In this document: positions 54,544 through 62,526 of the stretch, in pieces
Numbering within the stretch: the stretch's first letter is position 1
Layout: each line of letters begins with the position of its first letter
NCBI RefSeq assembly: GCF_038006045.1
Contig: NZ_JBBOUK010000001.1
Coordinates: 2,273,001-2,337,000 of the forward strand
From: Exiguobacterium sp. FSL W8-0210
Lineage (GTDB): Bacteria; Bacillota; Bacilli; Exiguobacteriales; Exiguobacteriaceae
Reading direction: 5' to 3'
Length of the DNA stretch: 64,000 nucleotides
Position numbers and translations under genes: made by a program
Notes under the pieces: generated by a model
Database searches by the model: none
What the model was told of the DNA's origin: nothing
What the model saw: the letters and a program-made list of their open reading frames with translations, nothing else

Positions 54544-55578
54544 TTAACTTGTCGCCATTTGGACACTGGTTTGTCGGTAAGCTGGAAAATAATCCGAATC
54601 AGCATCTGACCCGTATCGTACACATAACTGATCGTATATGGCTGGTTGAAGAATCGATTTTCCTTGATGATACTCAAATAAACGATACCCGGTGTAACGG
54701 CATTTACTCTCAAAGAGACTATCCCGTTCTTGATATCCACCCCCGAGATGTTGTTCGACGAGACCGCGTGCTTTCGCCTGAAGAATCGCTTCGTACTCGA
54801 GTCGCTGATTCGGGAACATCTTCGCTTCGTCCCGCTTACACCCAATCAAATGACCGTGGGCATATTCTTTTCCAAGCAATACGAAGTATCCACCAACAGG
54901 TTCTCCGTCGATTTCCGCAATCAGTAACAATGGCTCACAGAGTGGATTTGCTTCAAATAATTGTTCAAAATAACTGTCCGTAAAATAGTAATGAGTCGAA
55001 GCATTCTTTCGGTCCATCGTTTCATGATACAACGCTACAAAGACAGGTAGGTCATCTCGTGTTCCTGTTCTAACGGTTAAAGGAGAGGCAAGCGATTTGC
55101 GAATCATACTTCTCGTCTTCTTATGAAATGTCTGCATGATGTCCTCTATTGAAGGGCGTAAATCGATACTCGTCGTATGACGGATGAAGGAGACTTTCGT
55201 CCAATCCCGCATGAAGCGTTCATTACCCGTCAATGGATTAAAGCGAATTATTTCCGAGACGATCTCTTCTCGATCTGCCCATCTTTCAAACAATAAGCGT
55301 GCATGCTGCATTTCAGTCGCAGTCAGTTGACCGATGATTTCCGGTCCACCATAGCCATACGGCGTGATGAGATCTGAATAAGGCGTATCAAAAATCCGGC
55401 GCTTTAAAAAGGGATAGAACAGTGTTCCTGCATCACCTTCATAACGGAATAGCACCGCTTGCTCAGACGGTCTAGCGTTGAGCGTGACATATTGGTGACT
55501 GTAGAAGATATCAAGAGGCTGTTGCTGTACGTGTGTCGTCCAAGTTGCGGCATCTGTGATGAATTGACACCTTTCCAT
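54544..55578 (-). CDS. FemAB/GNAT-like acyltransferase
   Basis: A 344-residue protein of the GNAT/FemAB fold. Conserved stretches are YSDLITPYGYGGP near residue 75, TFHKKTRSMIRKSLASPLTVR and LLIAEIDGEPVGGYFVLLGKEYAHGHLIG; the end holds GGGYQERDSLFESKCRYTG. Such proteins add amino acids to cell wall precursors or acyl groups to sugars; the substrate is unknown. ATG 55578 follows GGAGG with a 7-nt gap. Stands alone between HAD and MFS genes. Confidence 0.75.
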   Translation of the reverse strand: MERCQFITDAATWTTHVQQQPLDIFYSHQYVTLNARPSEQAVLFRYEGDAGTLFYPFLKRRIFDTPYSDLITPYGYGGPEIIGQLTATEMQHARLLFERWADREEIVSEIIRFNPLTGNERFMRDWTKVSFIRHTTSIDLRPSIEDIMQTFHKKTRSMIRKSLASPLTVRTGTRDDLPVFVALYHETMDRKNASTHYYFTDSYFEQLFEANPLCEPLLLIAEIDGEPVGGYFVLLGKEYAHGHLIGCKRDEAKMFPNQRLEYEAILQAKARGLVEQHLGGGYQERDSLFESKCRYTGYRLFEYHQGKSILQPAIYDQLCVRYGSDADSDYFPAYRQTSVQMATS

Positions 55579-55721
55579 TCGTGCACCTCCAGTCAAAAAG
55601 AAGCAACGTTCATATGACCTTTCTTTTTCAAGTTCTTGATTAAAAAGTACCCGTTTCTTTGCCGAAATATTCCATATTATTAAATGTTTATTTTATGATT
55701 TTGGAACTAATGACGTAACAA

Positions 55722-55750
55722 AAGACAGCGGTCATAATGTCCGCTGTCTT
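55722..55750 (-). terminator. Terminator after yttB
   Basis: AAGACAGCGG..CCGCTGTCTT; minus strand continues TTGTTACG. Confidence 0.8.
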
Positions 55751-55761
55751 ACAGATGATGT

Positions 55762-56940
55762 TCATGATGTGATTTTTGGAATGGCACGAAGGAAGACGAC
55801 GCCCGCTAACAGAATCAATCCAATCAATGTCAAGAAGACCGCTGACATACCGGATACATCGTAGATCAACCCTCCAACGGTCGGACTGATCATTCGCCCC
55901 GCTGAAGCAGCAATATTGACGTATCCTTGGAATTCTCCTTCTTTTCCGATTGGCGCGAGTCTCGCTGCCATGGCAGGAACCGCTGGCCAGATGAACATTT
56001 CACCAATCGTCAGGATGATCATCGCGACGAGGAACATCTTGAATCCTCCTGCGAACGGAACGATCAGATAAGACAAGAGGAAGATTCCTGTACCGGTCAT
56101 CAATTGTCGCTTTAAGTCATCTCCAAACCAACGAAGAATTGGTGTTAGTAAAGGTTGTGCGAACACGATGAGTGCTCCGTTAATCGTCCAAAGAATCGAG
56201 TATTCGGAAATCGTGACACCGAGCGATTTCGTGTGTACAGCAAAGGTTCCTTGCCACTGTACATAAACGAACCAAAGTAAGGCATAACCAATCGAGACGA
56301 GCAACATCGTCCGTGCCGCACCGCGTGCAAGGGGTGTGCGTGTCGTTTCGATCTCGTCATGGGTCGCATGCATCCGAGCCGGTGCCTGAATCCAGGACAA
56401 ACCGACGAACAAAATGATGGCAAAAGCGATGTAGAGGACAAGATTGGCGATGAAGATGTACTGAATCGAAAAGGCAGCGATTTGACCGCTGACAGCTGTC
56501 CCGAGCGCTACACCAACGTTTTGTGCGACATAGATCGCATTAAAGGCACGACGCCCGCCTTCAGGCCAAATGACACCCGTCATCGCGTAGATCGTCGGAA
56601 AAACCATCCCACCGACGAATCCAATCAATCCAAGCATCGCGACGTATCCGAGGTACGTCTGATGAAACAGCAACAAGCCGACAGAAGACAGGACAAGTCC
56701 GATGACACTGATGACAAGCGTCTTCTTGCCACCGAGACGGTCAAACGCTTTTCCACCTAAGTAGTTTCCGACGATTGCTAAGGCCGAGTTGACGAACAAC
56801 GCCATCCCTGCTTTTGTCATCGACTCTCCTAAATATTCATGAATATATAATGTATTAAACGGCCATAAAAAAGAGGATCCCGTCGTATTGATGGCCATCG
56901 CAAGGACGAGGATCCAGACCGCTTTTGGTAATTTTGGCAT
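55762..56940 (-). CDS. yttB: MFS transporter, YttB-like
   Basis: A 392-residue carrier with about 12 transmembrane helices and the A-loop GGKAFDRLGGKKTLV. The cluster position between leuS and ytqB corresponds to yttB of B. subtilis. Drug efflux is typical for relatives, but the substrate is unknown. The start at 56940 follows AGGAGGACC. Confidence 0.88.
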   Translation of the reverse strand: MPKLPKAVWILVLAMAINTTGSSFLWPFNTLYIHEYLGESMTKAGMALFVNSALAIVGNYLGGKAFDRLGGKKTLVISVIGLVLSSVGLLLFHQTYLGYVAMLGLIGFVGGMVFPTIYAMTGVIWPEGGRRAFNAIYVAQNVGVALGTAVSGQIAAFSIQYIFIANLVLYIAFAIILFVGLSWIQAPARMHATHDEIETTRTPLARGAARTMLLVSIGYALLWFVYVQWQGTFAVHTKSLGVTISEYSILWTINGALIVFAQPLLTPILRWFGDDLKRQLMTGTGIFLLSYLIVPFAGGFKMFLVAMIILTIGEMFIWPAVPAMAARLAPIGKEGEFQGYVNIAASAGRMISPTVGGLIYDVSGMSAVFLTLIGLILLAGVVFLRAIPKITS

Positions 56941-57113
56941 ACCTGTGGTCCTCCTATTTCATTCTCAACCTTGCCACTTTACGCAATCCGTCCCCTAGCT
57001 GTCAAGCCACTTCGCTTTTCGTCAACGAATCAAAAAATGATATAATGCAGAAAGAATCTTGCACATACTGAACCATTACTAGAAAACAGACCATAGGAAC
57101 AGGAGTCTATGCC

Positions 57114-57689
57114 ATGTCACTTGCCCGTGTACTACCTTATACGAAACAATTACTCGAGTCCGTTATCGAACCCGGAGACTGCGTCGTCGATATGACTGCC
57201 GGAAATGGACATGATACACAGTTTTTAGCAGAACGCGTCGGTCCAGAAGGAAGGGTTCTTGCGTTCGACGTCCAGGCACAAGCCATCGAGGAATCGACGC
57301 GACGTCTCGACGAAGCCGGAATGTTAGCACGCGTCGACCTTTATCATGAAAGCCATATCCATGTCGGTGCCCGTCTTTCGGACAAACAACGTCCTGTCCG
57401 CGCCGGTGTCTTCAATCTCGGATACCTGCCTGGAAGCGACAAATCAATCACGACGACCGGAGAAGAGACGCTTGAAGCACTCGATGCCCTCCTCCCAGTC
57501 CTCGCTCCCGGCGGTCTTGTCGTCCTCGTCGTCTATCACGGTCACCTGGAAGGAAAACGTGAACGCGACGCTGTCCTCGATTACGTCACAGCCCTTGATC
57601 AGCAAGATTATGCCGTTCTCCAGTACCGTTTCTTGAATCAACAAAATCATCCCCCGTTTATCATCGCGATCGAGAAAAAAGTGCGCTGA
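57114..57689 (+). CDS. ytqB: YtqB-like class I SAM methyltransferase
   Basis: A 191-residue Rossmann-fold methyltransferase of the rRNA-methylase-like family (PF06962). SAM loop DMTAGNGHDTQFLA at residues 25-38; FNLGYLPGSDKSI is the family's characteristic motif IV. YtqB-like proteins have been linked to tRNA or rRNA modification (mnmM type for some members); exact target uncertain here. ATG 57114 follows CAGGAG. Confidence 0.9.
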   Translation: MSLARVLPYTKQLLESVIEPGDCVVDMTAGNGHDTQFLAERVGPEGRVLAFDVQAQAIEESTRRLDEAGMLARVDLYHESHIHVGARLSDKQRPVRAGVFNLGYLPGSDKSITTTGEETLEALDALLPVLAPGGLVVLVVYHGHLEGKRERDAVLDYVTALDQQDYAVLQYRFLNQQNHPPFIIAIEKKVR

Positions 57690-57705
57690 CAGTAGAAATA
57701 AAGAA

Positions 57706-57738
57706 GTGATGGCTTCCGCTATGGAAACCATCACTTTT
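57706..57738. terminator. Bidirectional terminator between ytqB and the hydrolase gene
   Basis: AAGTGATGGCTTCC / GGAAACCATCACTTTTTT. Confidence 0.85.
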
Positions 57739-57739
57739 T

Positions 57740-58444
57740 TCATTCTTCGACTAATTTAAAAAACAACAATAATTTTTCCGCAAACCGTGTATTCAACCGT
57801 TCAAAGCTGAAATGCGGGAAACCGTGTAGACGTTGTAAGTAAATCTGATCGCCACCCATTTTCCGGCATACTTCAAGCGTCAGTTTGACGTCTGCGAACT
57901 GATCGTCTGGTGCATAAAAACAAGCCAAGTTTACACGAGGCAGTTTTTTTCGTTCCTCGTCATGTACGACGATCTCTTCTTCGATTTCCCGGTACTGCGC
58001 ATACGTCAGTTCACCGATGCGAACGGTATCTTCCGTACTTTGACCAAACGGCAACGTACCGAGTGGCGCATCGGGACGGAAACGATCAAACGCACTCGCG
58101 AAGACTTGTTTGACACCTCCGAGTTGTTTCGACGGATGCCAATCAAACAATGGTGAAACGAACGCAAGACTTGCGACTGGTAGTTCATATTCTTGCAACA
58201 GACGATTGACGACGAGTGCGCCCATGCTACAGGCGATGATATGAATCGGTAGCTTTCGTTTTCCTGCTTCGCGTAATGCTTCTTTTAACAGTTGACCGTG
58301 CTCTTCAAACGAAATGCGACGTGGTGCGTCGACGAGTAGCACTTCATACTCTCTTTCGAGTACTCGAATCAAAGCTTCACTCGGACGGGCACGCAGTTGT
58401 AACGGATAGACTAATACGATGATTCCTGTTGGTTGTTCAACCAC
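57740..58444 (-). CDS. Alpha/beta-hydrolase-fold protein
   Basis: A 234-residue protein. The nucleophile elbow is IIACSMGALV (A-C-S-M-G rather than the usual G-X-S-X-G), an acid residue is likely in CFYAPDDQFAD and the His in HGFPHFSF. The fold fits alpha/beta hydrolases, but the oxyanion HG motif is absent at the start. Start is GTG 58444 behind AAGAGGTGAG. Not clearly YtpA of B. subtilis. Substrate unknown. Confidence 0.7.
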   Translation of the reverse strand: MVEQPTGIIVLVYPLQLRARPSEALIRVLEREYEVLLVDAPRRISFEEHGQLLKEALREAGKRKLPIHIIACSMGALVVNRLLQEYELPVASLAFVSPLFDWHPSKQLGGVKQVFASAFDRFRPDAPLGTLPFGQSTEDTVRIGELTYAQYREIEEEIVVHDEERKKLPRVNLACFYAPDDQFADVKLTLEVCRKMGGDQIYLQRLHGFPHFSFERLNTRFAEKLLLFFKLVEE

Positions 58445-58522
58445 AAACTCACCTCTTCACTTCATACTTCCTTTTCACGATACCTTATTTCAAACGCAAA
58501 CGAAACCGTCCCGAGACGGATT

Positions 58523-59011
58523 TCACGAGGCAACATGGCGAAGACGAACGACTGATTCCGCTTGCCCAAACACTTCTTCCGTCATCTCACTAAGTTCTTC
58601 AAAACCAAATGAGGTCAGGAATTGACGCGCTTTATAGTTACGTGCTTCCACGTATACTTCGAGTGGGACGGCTCCTTGTCGTTCGAGTTCACGGATCAAT
58701 CGTCTTCCGATTCCGTTTTGCTGATATTTCGGTAAGACGTACAGACGAACGATCTCCCACGTTCCTTCGACATCAACAGCATGAATGAAACCGACGATTT
58801 CCTCGTCGATGATTCCGACATAAAAATACTCTCCCCGTGCTTCTTCCGCCGTCCGGATCGCACGAACGACTTCTTCTTGCGGATACGCCTCCTGCACGAA
58901 ATGCGCTTTCGAACGTTCGGAATAGATTTCTGCATACGTATCCAACCAAGATGTGACGGCAATGTCATGAATATGTCCTGCATCAGCTGGAATAGCTTCG
59001 CGTATTTCCAT
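58523..59011 (-). CDS. GNAT-family N-acetyltransferase
   Basis: A 162-residue acetyltransferase. Acetyl-CoA loop YVLPKYQQNGIGRRLIRELE and the preceding strand GFIHAVDVEGTWEIVRLYV. C-terminal ARNYKARQFLTSFGFEE is typical of RimI-like members. Substrate unknown. ATG 59011 follows GGGGGG. Lies next to the IS3-family element, which begins about 125 bp beyond its start. Confidence 0.88.
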   Translation of the reverse strand: MEIREAIPADAGHIHDIAVTSWLDTYAEIYSERSKAHFVQEAYPQEEVVRAIRTAEEARGEYFYVGIIDEEIVGFIHAVDVEGTWEIVRLYVLPKYQQNGIGRRLIRELERQGAVPLEVYVEARNYKARQFLTSFGFEELSEMTEEVFGQAESVVRLRHVAS

Positions 59012-59108
59012 AATCGGAACCCCCCTTTGTATTCATACGAATCGACTCATGTACTTTTACCCTCTTCTAGAAAAAACATTCGTTTCCTGCAAAGTTCCGC
59101 GGAAACAA

Positions 59109-59125
59109 AAAAGTCCGAAAACCCG
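59109..59125 (-). terminator. Distal half of the metK terminator, split by the IS3-family element
   Basis: AAAAAGTCCGAAAACCC here pairs with GGGTTCTCGGACTTTTT at 60810-60826 (one mismatch). The IS lies in the loop between the two arms. Confidence 0.7.
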
Positions 59126-59143
59126 CGTAGTGATATGCTCCCC

Positions 59144-59184
59144 AAAAAGTAGACAGTTGAAATAACAAAAACTGTCTACTTTTT
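59144..59184 (+). terminator. Terminator-like hairpin at the left end of the IS3-family element
   Basis: AAAAAGTAGACAGT and ACTGTCTACTTTTT are exact 14-bp complements around a 13-nt loop. Terminator-like on both strands; it would insulate the transposase from outside transcription. Confidence 0.7.
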
Positions 59185-59200
59185 GAAGGGAGCTTTTTCT

Positions 59201-59878
59201 ATGACTAAATCTAAGTTTTCGTCAGATGAAAAACTACGAATTATTAAGATGTGTGAAGACCGAATCGACTCGATCAAATCGATTGCCTCGCTCTTCGAGC
59301 TTTCAGTCACCACCTTAAATAGATGGAGGACAAAATATCGTACGGGCGGCTCCATGGCACTTCGTAATCGAACAGAGTGGACGCGTTATCCGGAAGAACT
59401 GAAGATGAAGGCTATACGTGCAGTACTCGACCAAAAGGAATCGCTTATTAGCGCTACGGCACGGTTTGATATCTCGGATAGAAGCCTACTTGCGAAGTGG
59501 ATAGAGAGGTATACTAGTCATAGTACTCAAGGGAAACCATTGAAGGAGCGATCCACTATGACTAAAGGTAGAACCACTACATTCGAAGAGCGTGTCCAGG
59601 CAGTCATGGACTGTATACAGAACAGAAAAGACTATCAAAGCATCATGAAGACCCATCGGGTCTCGTACCAACAAATTTATAGCTGGGTAAGAAAGTTCGA
59701 GAAGGACGGAATCGACGCACTGATGGACCGTCGCGGACGTCAGAAGCCAGTAGAAGAATTGACGGATACAGACCGTTTGGCGTTGGATCTGAAACGACTC
59801 GAGAAAGAAAATGAGCGTCTACGCATGGAGAACGATTTCTTAAAAAAGTTAGAGGAGATCGAGAGGAGGTCACGTTAA
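59201..59878 (+). CDS. IS3-family transposase OrfA
   Basis: A 225-residue DNA-binding protein with repeated helix-turn-helix units of the IS150 type (SIKSIASLFELSVTTLNRWR; QSIMKTHRVSYQQIYSWVRKF) and a C-terminal leucine-zipper-like helix (LEKENERLRMENDFLKKL). ATG 59201 follows AAGGGAG. Near its end lies the A_AAA_AAG slippery heptamer at 59842-59848. Confidence 0.93.
   Translation: MTKSKFSSDEKLRIIKMCEDRIDSIKSIASLFELSVTTLNRWRTKYRTGGSMALRNRTEWTRYPEELKMKAIRAVLDQKESLISATARFDISDRSLLAKWIERYTSHSTQGKPLKERSTMTKGRTTTFEERVQAVMDCIQNRKDYQSIMKTHRVSYQQIYSWVRKFEKDGIDALMDRRGRQKPVEELTDTDRLALDLKRLEKENERLRMENDFLKKLEEIERRSR
59842..59848 (+). promoter_or_regulatory. Programmed -1 frameshift site in the IS3-family element
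   Basis: AAAAAAG with zero-frame codons ..A AAA AAG. Slipping back one base leads into the open orfB frame, as in other IS3-family elements; GAGGAGG follows shortly downstream. Confidence 0.75.
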
Positions 59879-60762
59879 GTCAAATTCGTCTTCAAGATAA
59901 ATATGAAGCCATTCAATCATCGGTAGAGCAATTTGGTTACCCGATCATCGCCCTGTGTCACCTCGCTGGAGTCTCGCGCGCTGCCTACTACAAGTGGTTA
60001 CGCCGGATTGGTATACCACAGACTCGTGAGACGGAGAACATGAAAATCATCGAAGAGATGAACGAGATCCACCTTACGGTGAACGGAATCTATGGCTACC
60101 GACGGATGACATTGAACCTGAAACGTCGTTTCGGAAGAAACGTCAACGCGAAGCGTGTCCGTCGCCTGATGCATGTCGCCGGTATTCATTGCGTCATACG
60201 CCGGAAACGTCCTTTGTATATTCGTAATCGCCCTCAACAGACTGCAGAGAACATTCTGAACCGTGATTTCAACGCCGCAGGACCGAACCAAAAATGGGTG
60301 ACGGATGTCACGGAACTGAAGTATGGCGCCTCTCAGAAGGCGTATTTGAGCGCCATTCTGGACCTATATGATGGATCCATCCGTGCCTTCGTTCTTGGGC
60401 ATTCCAATAATAATCAGCTTGTGTTCGATACTCTTGAACACGCCCTACAGGGCGCATCCGGAAGTCGTCCCTTGCTTCATAGTGATCGAGGATTTCAATA
60501 TACTTCTCATGCGTTTCGTCATATGACACGCGTGGCAGGCATTACACAAAGTATGTCTCGGGTTGGAAGATGTATTGATAACGGACCGATGGAGTCCTTT
60601 TGGGGAGCGTTGAAGTGCGAAAGTTATTATCTACATAAGTTTGCGGAGTTCGACGAACTCCGACTCGCAATCCAGAAATATATTTACTTCTACAATGAAG
60701 AACGATATCAACAACGATTAAACGGCTTGGCTCCATTAGAATACAGAGCGCAAGCCGTTTAA
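59848..60762 (+). CDS. IS3-family transposase OrfB (rve integrase, made by -1 frameshift)
   Basis: The frame is open from the slip site to 60762. It begins with HTH_21-like residues (QFGYPIIALCHLAGVSRAAYY) and then the integrase core: KWVTDVTELKYG (first Asp), LLHSDRGFQYTS (second Asp) and NGPMESFWGALKCE (Glu). The ATG at 60040 is internal; no start codon with a good site precedes it, so OrfAB fusion by frameshift is likely. All catalytic residues are present, so the element may be active. Confidence 0.9.
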   Translation, partial: VRGDREEVTLSQIRLQDKYEAIQSSVEQFGYPIIALCHLAGVSRAAYYKWLRRIGIPQTRETENMKIIEEMNEIHLTVNGIYGYRRMTLNLKRRFGRNVNAKRVRRLMHVAGIHCVIRRKRPLYIRNRPQQTAENILNRDFNAAGPNQKWVTDVTELKYGASQKAYLSAILDLYDGSIRAFVLGHSNNNQLVFDTLEHALQGASGSRPLLHSDRGFQYTSHAFRHMTRVAGITQSMSRVGRCIDNGPMESFWGALKCESYYLHKFAEFDELRLAIQKYIYFYNEERYQQRLNGLAPLEYRAQAV

Positions 60763-60809
60763 AGGATTTTTATTATTTGTCCTGTCTACTTGACAGGGAG
60801 CAGTTCATA

Positions 60810-60826
60810 GGGTTCTCGGACTTTTT
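60810..60826 (-). terminator. Proximal half of the metK terminator
   Basis: GGGTTCTCGGACTTTTT; see the arm at 59109-59125. On the minus strand metK now runs straight into the IS. Confidence 0.7.
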
Positions 60827-60828
60827 GA

Positions 60829-62037
60829 TTATGCGAAACGTTTTGCTTGTTCTTCAAGAACTGCTGCTTTATCTGTTTGTTCCCATGGAAGCTCAACATC
60901 TGTACGACCGAAGTGACCGTATGCAGCTGTTTGACGATAGATCGGACGACGGAGATCAAGCATGTTGATGATTCCAGCCGGACGAAGATCGAAGTTTTCA
61001 GCAACCAATTCGACGAGTTGCGCTTCAGGAAGTTTTCCTGTACCGAATGTGTCAACCGCGATTGATACTGGGTGCGCGACACCGATTGCGTACGCGAGTT
61101 GAACTTCTGCTTTATCTGCAAGACCTGCAGCAACGAGGTTCTTCGCGACGTAACGTGCTGCGTATGCAGCTGAACGGTCGACTTTTGTTGGATCTTTACC
61201 TGAGAATGCTCCACCGCCGTGGCGTGCGTATCCACCATACGTATCAACGATGATCTTACGACCCGTCAATCCAGCATCTCCTTGTGGTCCGCCGATGACG
61301 AAACGACCAGTTGGATTGATGAAGAATTTCGTTGCTGCGTCGATGTATTCAGCCGGGATGACCGGTGTGATGACGTGTTCTTTCAAGTCAGCTTGAATTT
61401 GCTTAAGCGTAACTTCTTCCGCGTGTTGTGTCGAGATGACGATCGTATCGACACGAACCGGCTCGTTGTTCTCGTTGTATTCGACCGTGACTTGTGTTTT
61501 TCCGTCCGGACGAAGGTAGTCGAGTTGACCGTTTTTACGCACTTCTGCCAAACGGCGTGCGAGACGGTGTGAAAGCGAGATTGGAAGTGGCATGAGTTCT
61601 GGTGTTTCTTTCGTTGCGTAACCGAACATGAGACCTTGGTCTCCTGCACCGATTGCATCGATTTCTGCATCAGACATGCTACCTTCACGTGCTTCAAGCG
61701 CTTGGTCTACACCAAGAGCGATGTCTGCTGATTGCTCATCGATTGATGTCAATACAGCACATGTGTCCGCGTCAAAACCGTATTTCGCGCGTGTATAACC
61801 GATCTCACGAATCGTTTCACGAACGACTTTTGGAATGTCGACGTAAGTGGATGTCGTGATCTCACCTGCAACGAGAACGAGACCTGTTGTAACAGAAGTT
61901 TCTGCCGCAACACGCGCGTTTGGATCCGCTGCGAGGATTGCATCAAGAATTGAATCCGAAATTTGGTCACAGATTTTATCTGGATGACCTTCAGTGACTG
62001 ACTCCGACGTGAATAGTCGGCGATTAAGGTTTGTCAT
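60829..62037 (-). CDS. metK: S-adenosylmethionine synthetase
   Basis: A 402-residue enzyme that makes SAM from methionine and ATP. Motifs: [14 protein letters not shown] (ATP and Mg), [12 protein letters not shown], and [19 protein letters not shown] 62037 follows GGGAGGG. Preceded by a SAM-I riboswitch, so it is repressed when SAM is plentiful. The 3' end is next to an IS3-family element that splits its terminator. Confidence 0.99.
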   Translation of the reverse strand: MTNLNRRLFTSESVTEGHPDKICDQISDSILDAILAADPNARVAAETSVTTGLVLVAGEITTSTYVDIPKVVRETIREIGYTRAKYGFDADTCAVLTSIDEQSADIALGVDQALEAREGSMSDAEIDAIGAGDQGLMFGYATKETPELMPLPISLSHRLARRLAEVRKNGQLDYLRPDGKTQVTVEYNENNEPVRVDTIVISTQHAEEVTLKQIQADLKEHVITPVIPAEYIDAATKFFINPTGRFVIGGPQGDAGLTGRKIIVDTYGGYARHGGGAFSGKDPTKVDRSAAYAARYVAKNLVAAGLADKAEVQLAYAIGVAHPVSIAVDTFGTGKLPEAQLVELVAENFDLRPAGIINMLDLRRPIYRQTAAYGHFGRTDVELPWEQTDKAAVLEEQAKRFA

Positions 62038-62104
62038 GTATGACCCTCCCAAAAAAGAATTTGACGGTGTACTCATTTCCCCTAGTTGAGTGGGACGGTA
62101 AAAT

Positions 62105-62303
62105 GAAAAAAACCTTTCCAAGTCCAAAAAATGGTCAGGGAAAGGTTGTGCGTTCTTCCTTTACCCTCTTATCGTTCGAAGTGTTTACTTCGCTTCAGGA
62201 GAGCACCTTTTCCCTCATTAATATGTGAATTAATGTAGGACGGTTGCCGGGTTTCTTCGGGCCTTGTTCCCTCCACCTGCTCAGAATAAGAGTATCCGTT
62301 ACG
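62105..62303 (-). ncRNA. SAM-I (S-box) riboswitch of metK
   Basis: Minus strand: P1 formed by CTCTTATTC.. with GATAAGAG, then AGCAGGTGGAGGGA, GGCCCGAAGAAACCCGGCAACC and a GGTGCT stretch; this is the classical S-box core (about 62164-62294). The downstream terminator is ACCTTTCCCTGA.. / ..CTTGGAAAGGTTTTTTT at 62105-62147. Confidence 0.96.
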
Positions 62304-62309
62304 AATTAC

Positions 62310-62338
62310 ATGATATAAAGTTGTAACTACTCTGTCAA
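62310..62338 (-). promoter_or_regulatory. Sigma-A promoter of metK
   Basis: Minus strand TTGACA (62333-62338), 17-bp spacer, TATCAT (62310-62315). Confidence 0.75.
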
Positions 62339-62394
62339 GCAAGGTTTCAAATTCTAGTCGAAACTTTTTGAAAGAGATGTTAAACTGTTAATGC

Positions 62395-62408
62395 TGAAAG
62401 CGTTTCCA
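62395..62408 (+). promoter_or_regulatory. cre box upstream of pckA
   Basis: TGAAAGCGTTTCCA fits TGWNANCGNTNWCA except for one base. It lies about 30 bp upstream of the pckA -35. Confidence 0.65.
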
Positions 62409-62437
62409 GATAAATAGAAATCAGCACTAGAAAATGA

Positions 62438-62467
62438 TTGCTCTCTCTTTAGTATGTCACATATAAT
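62438..62467 (+). promoter_or_regulatory. Sigma-A promoter of pckA
   Basis: TTGCTC (62438-62443), 18-bp spacer, TATAAT (62462-62467). Confidence 0.6.
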
Positions 62468-62481
62468 AAATGTGTCATGCT
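62453..62481 (+). promoter_or_regulatory. Pair of CcpN-like operator boxes over the pckA promoter
   Basis: TATGTCACATA (62453-62463) and TGTGTCATGCT (62471-62481), 18 bp apart as direct repeats, each match the remembered CcpN form TRTGHYATAYW at 10 of 11 bases. They overlap the -10 and start region. Confidence 0.45.
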
Positions 62482-62526
62482 AAATACAGTGAGCCAAAAC
62501 CAACGTAGGGGAAAGGTGGGGTCAGG

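Larger units (their letters stand above)
59136..60802 (+). mobile_element. IS3-family (IS150-like) insertion sequence, complete
   Basis: 1,667 bp bounded by imperfect inverted repeats TGCTCCC..AAGTAGACAG (left) and CTGTCTACTT..GGGAGCA (right), with TG..CA ends, and holding orfA and orfB. No clear target duplication: the flanks are GATA and GTTC. A 14-bp palindrome just inside the left end may terminate incoming transcription. Confidence 0.92.

Noticed and set aside
59131-60810. Target duplication of the IS3-family element
   Set aside because: Flanks GATA and GTTC do not match, and shifted ends give no convincing 3-4 bp repeat.
61219-61572. Plus-strand ORF of 117 codons opposite metK
   Set aside because: Complement of a highly conserved gene, no ribosome site, Cys/Asp-rich shadow translation.
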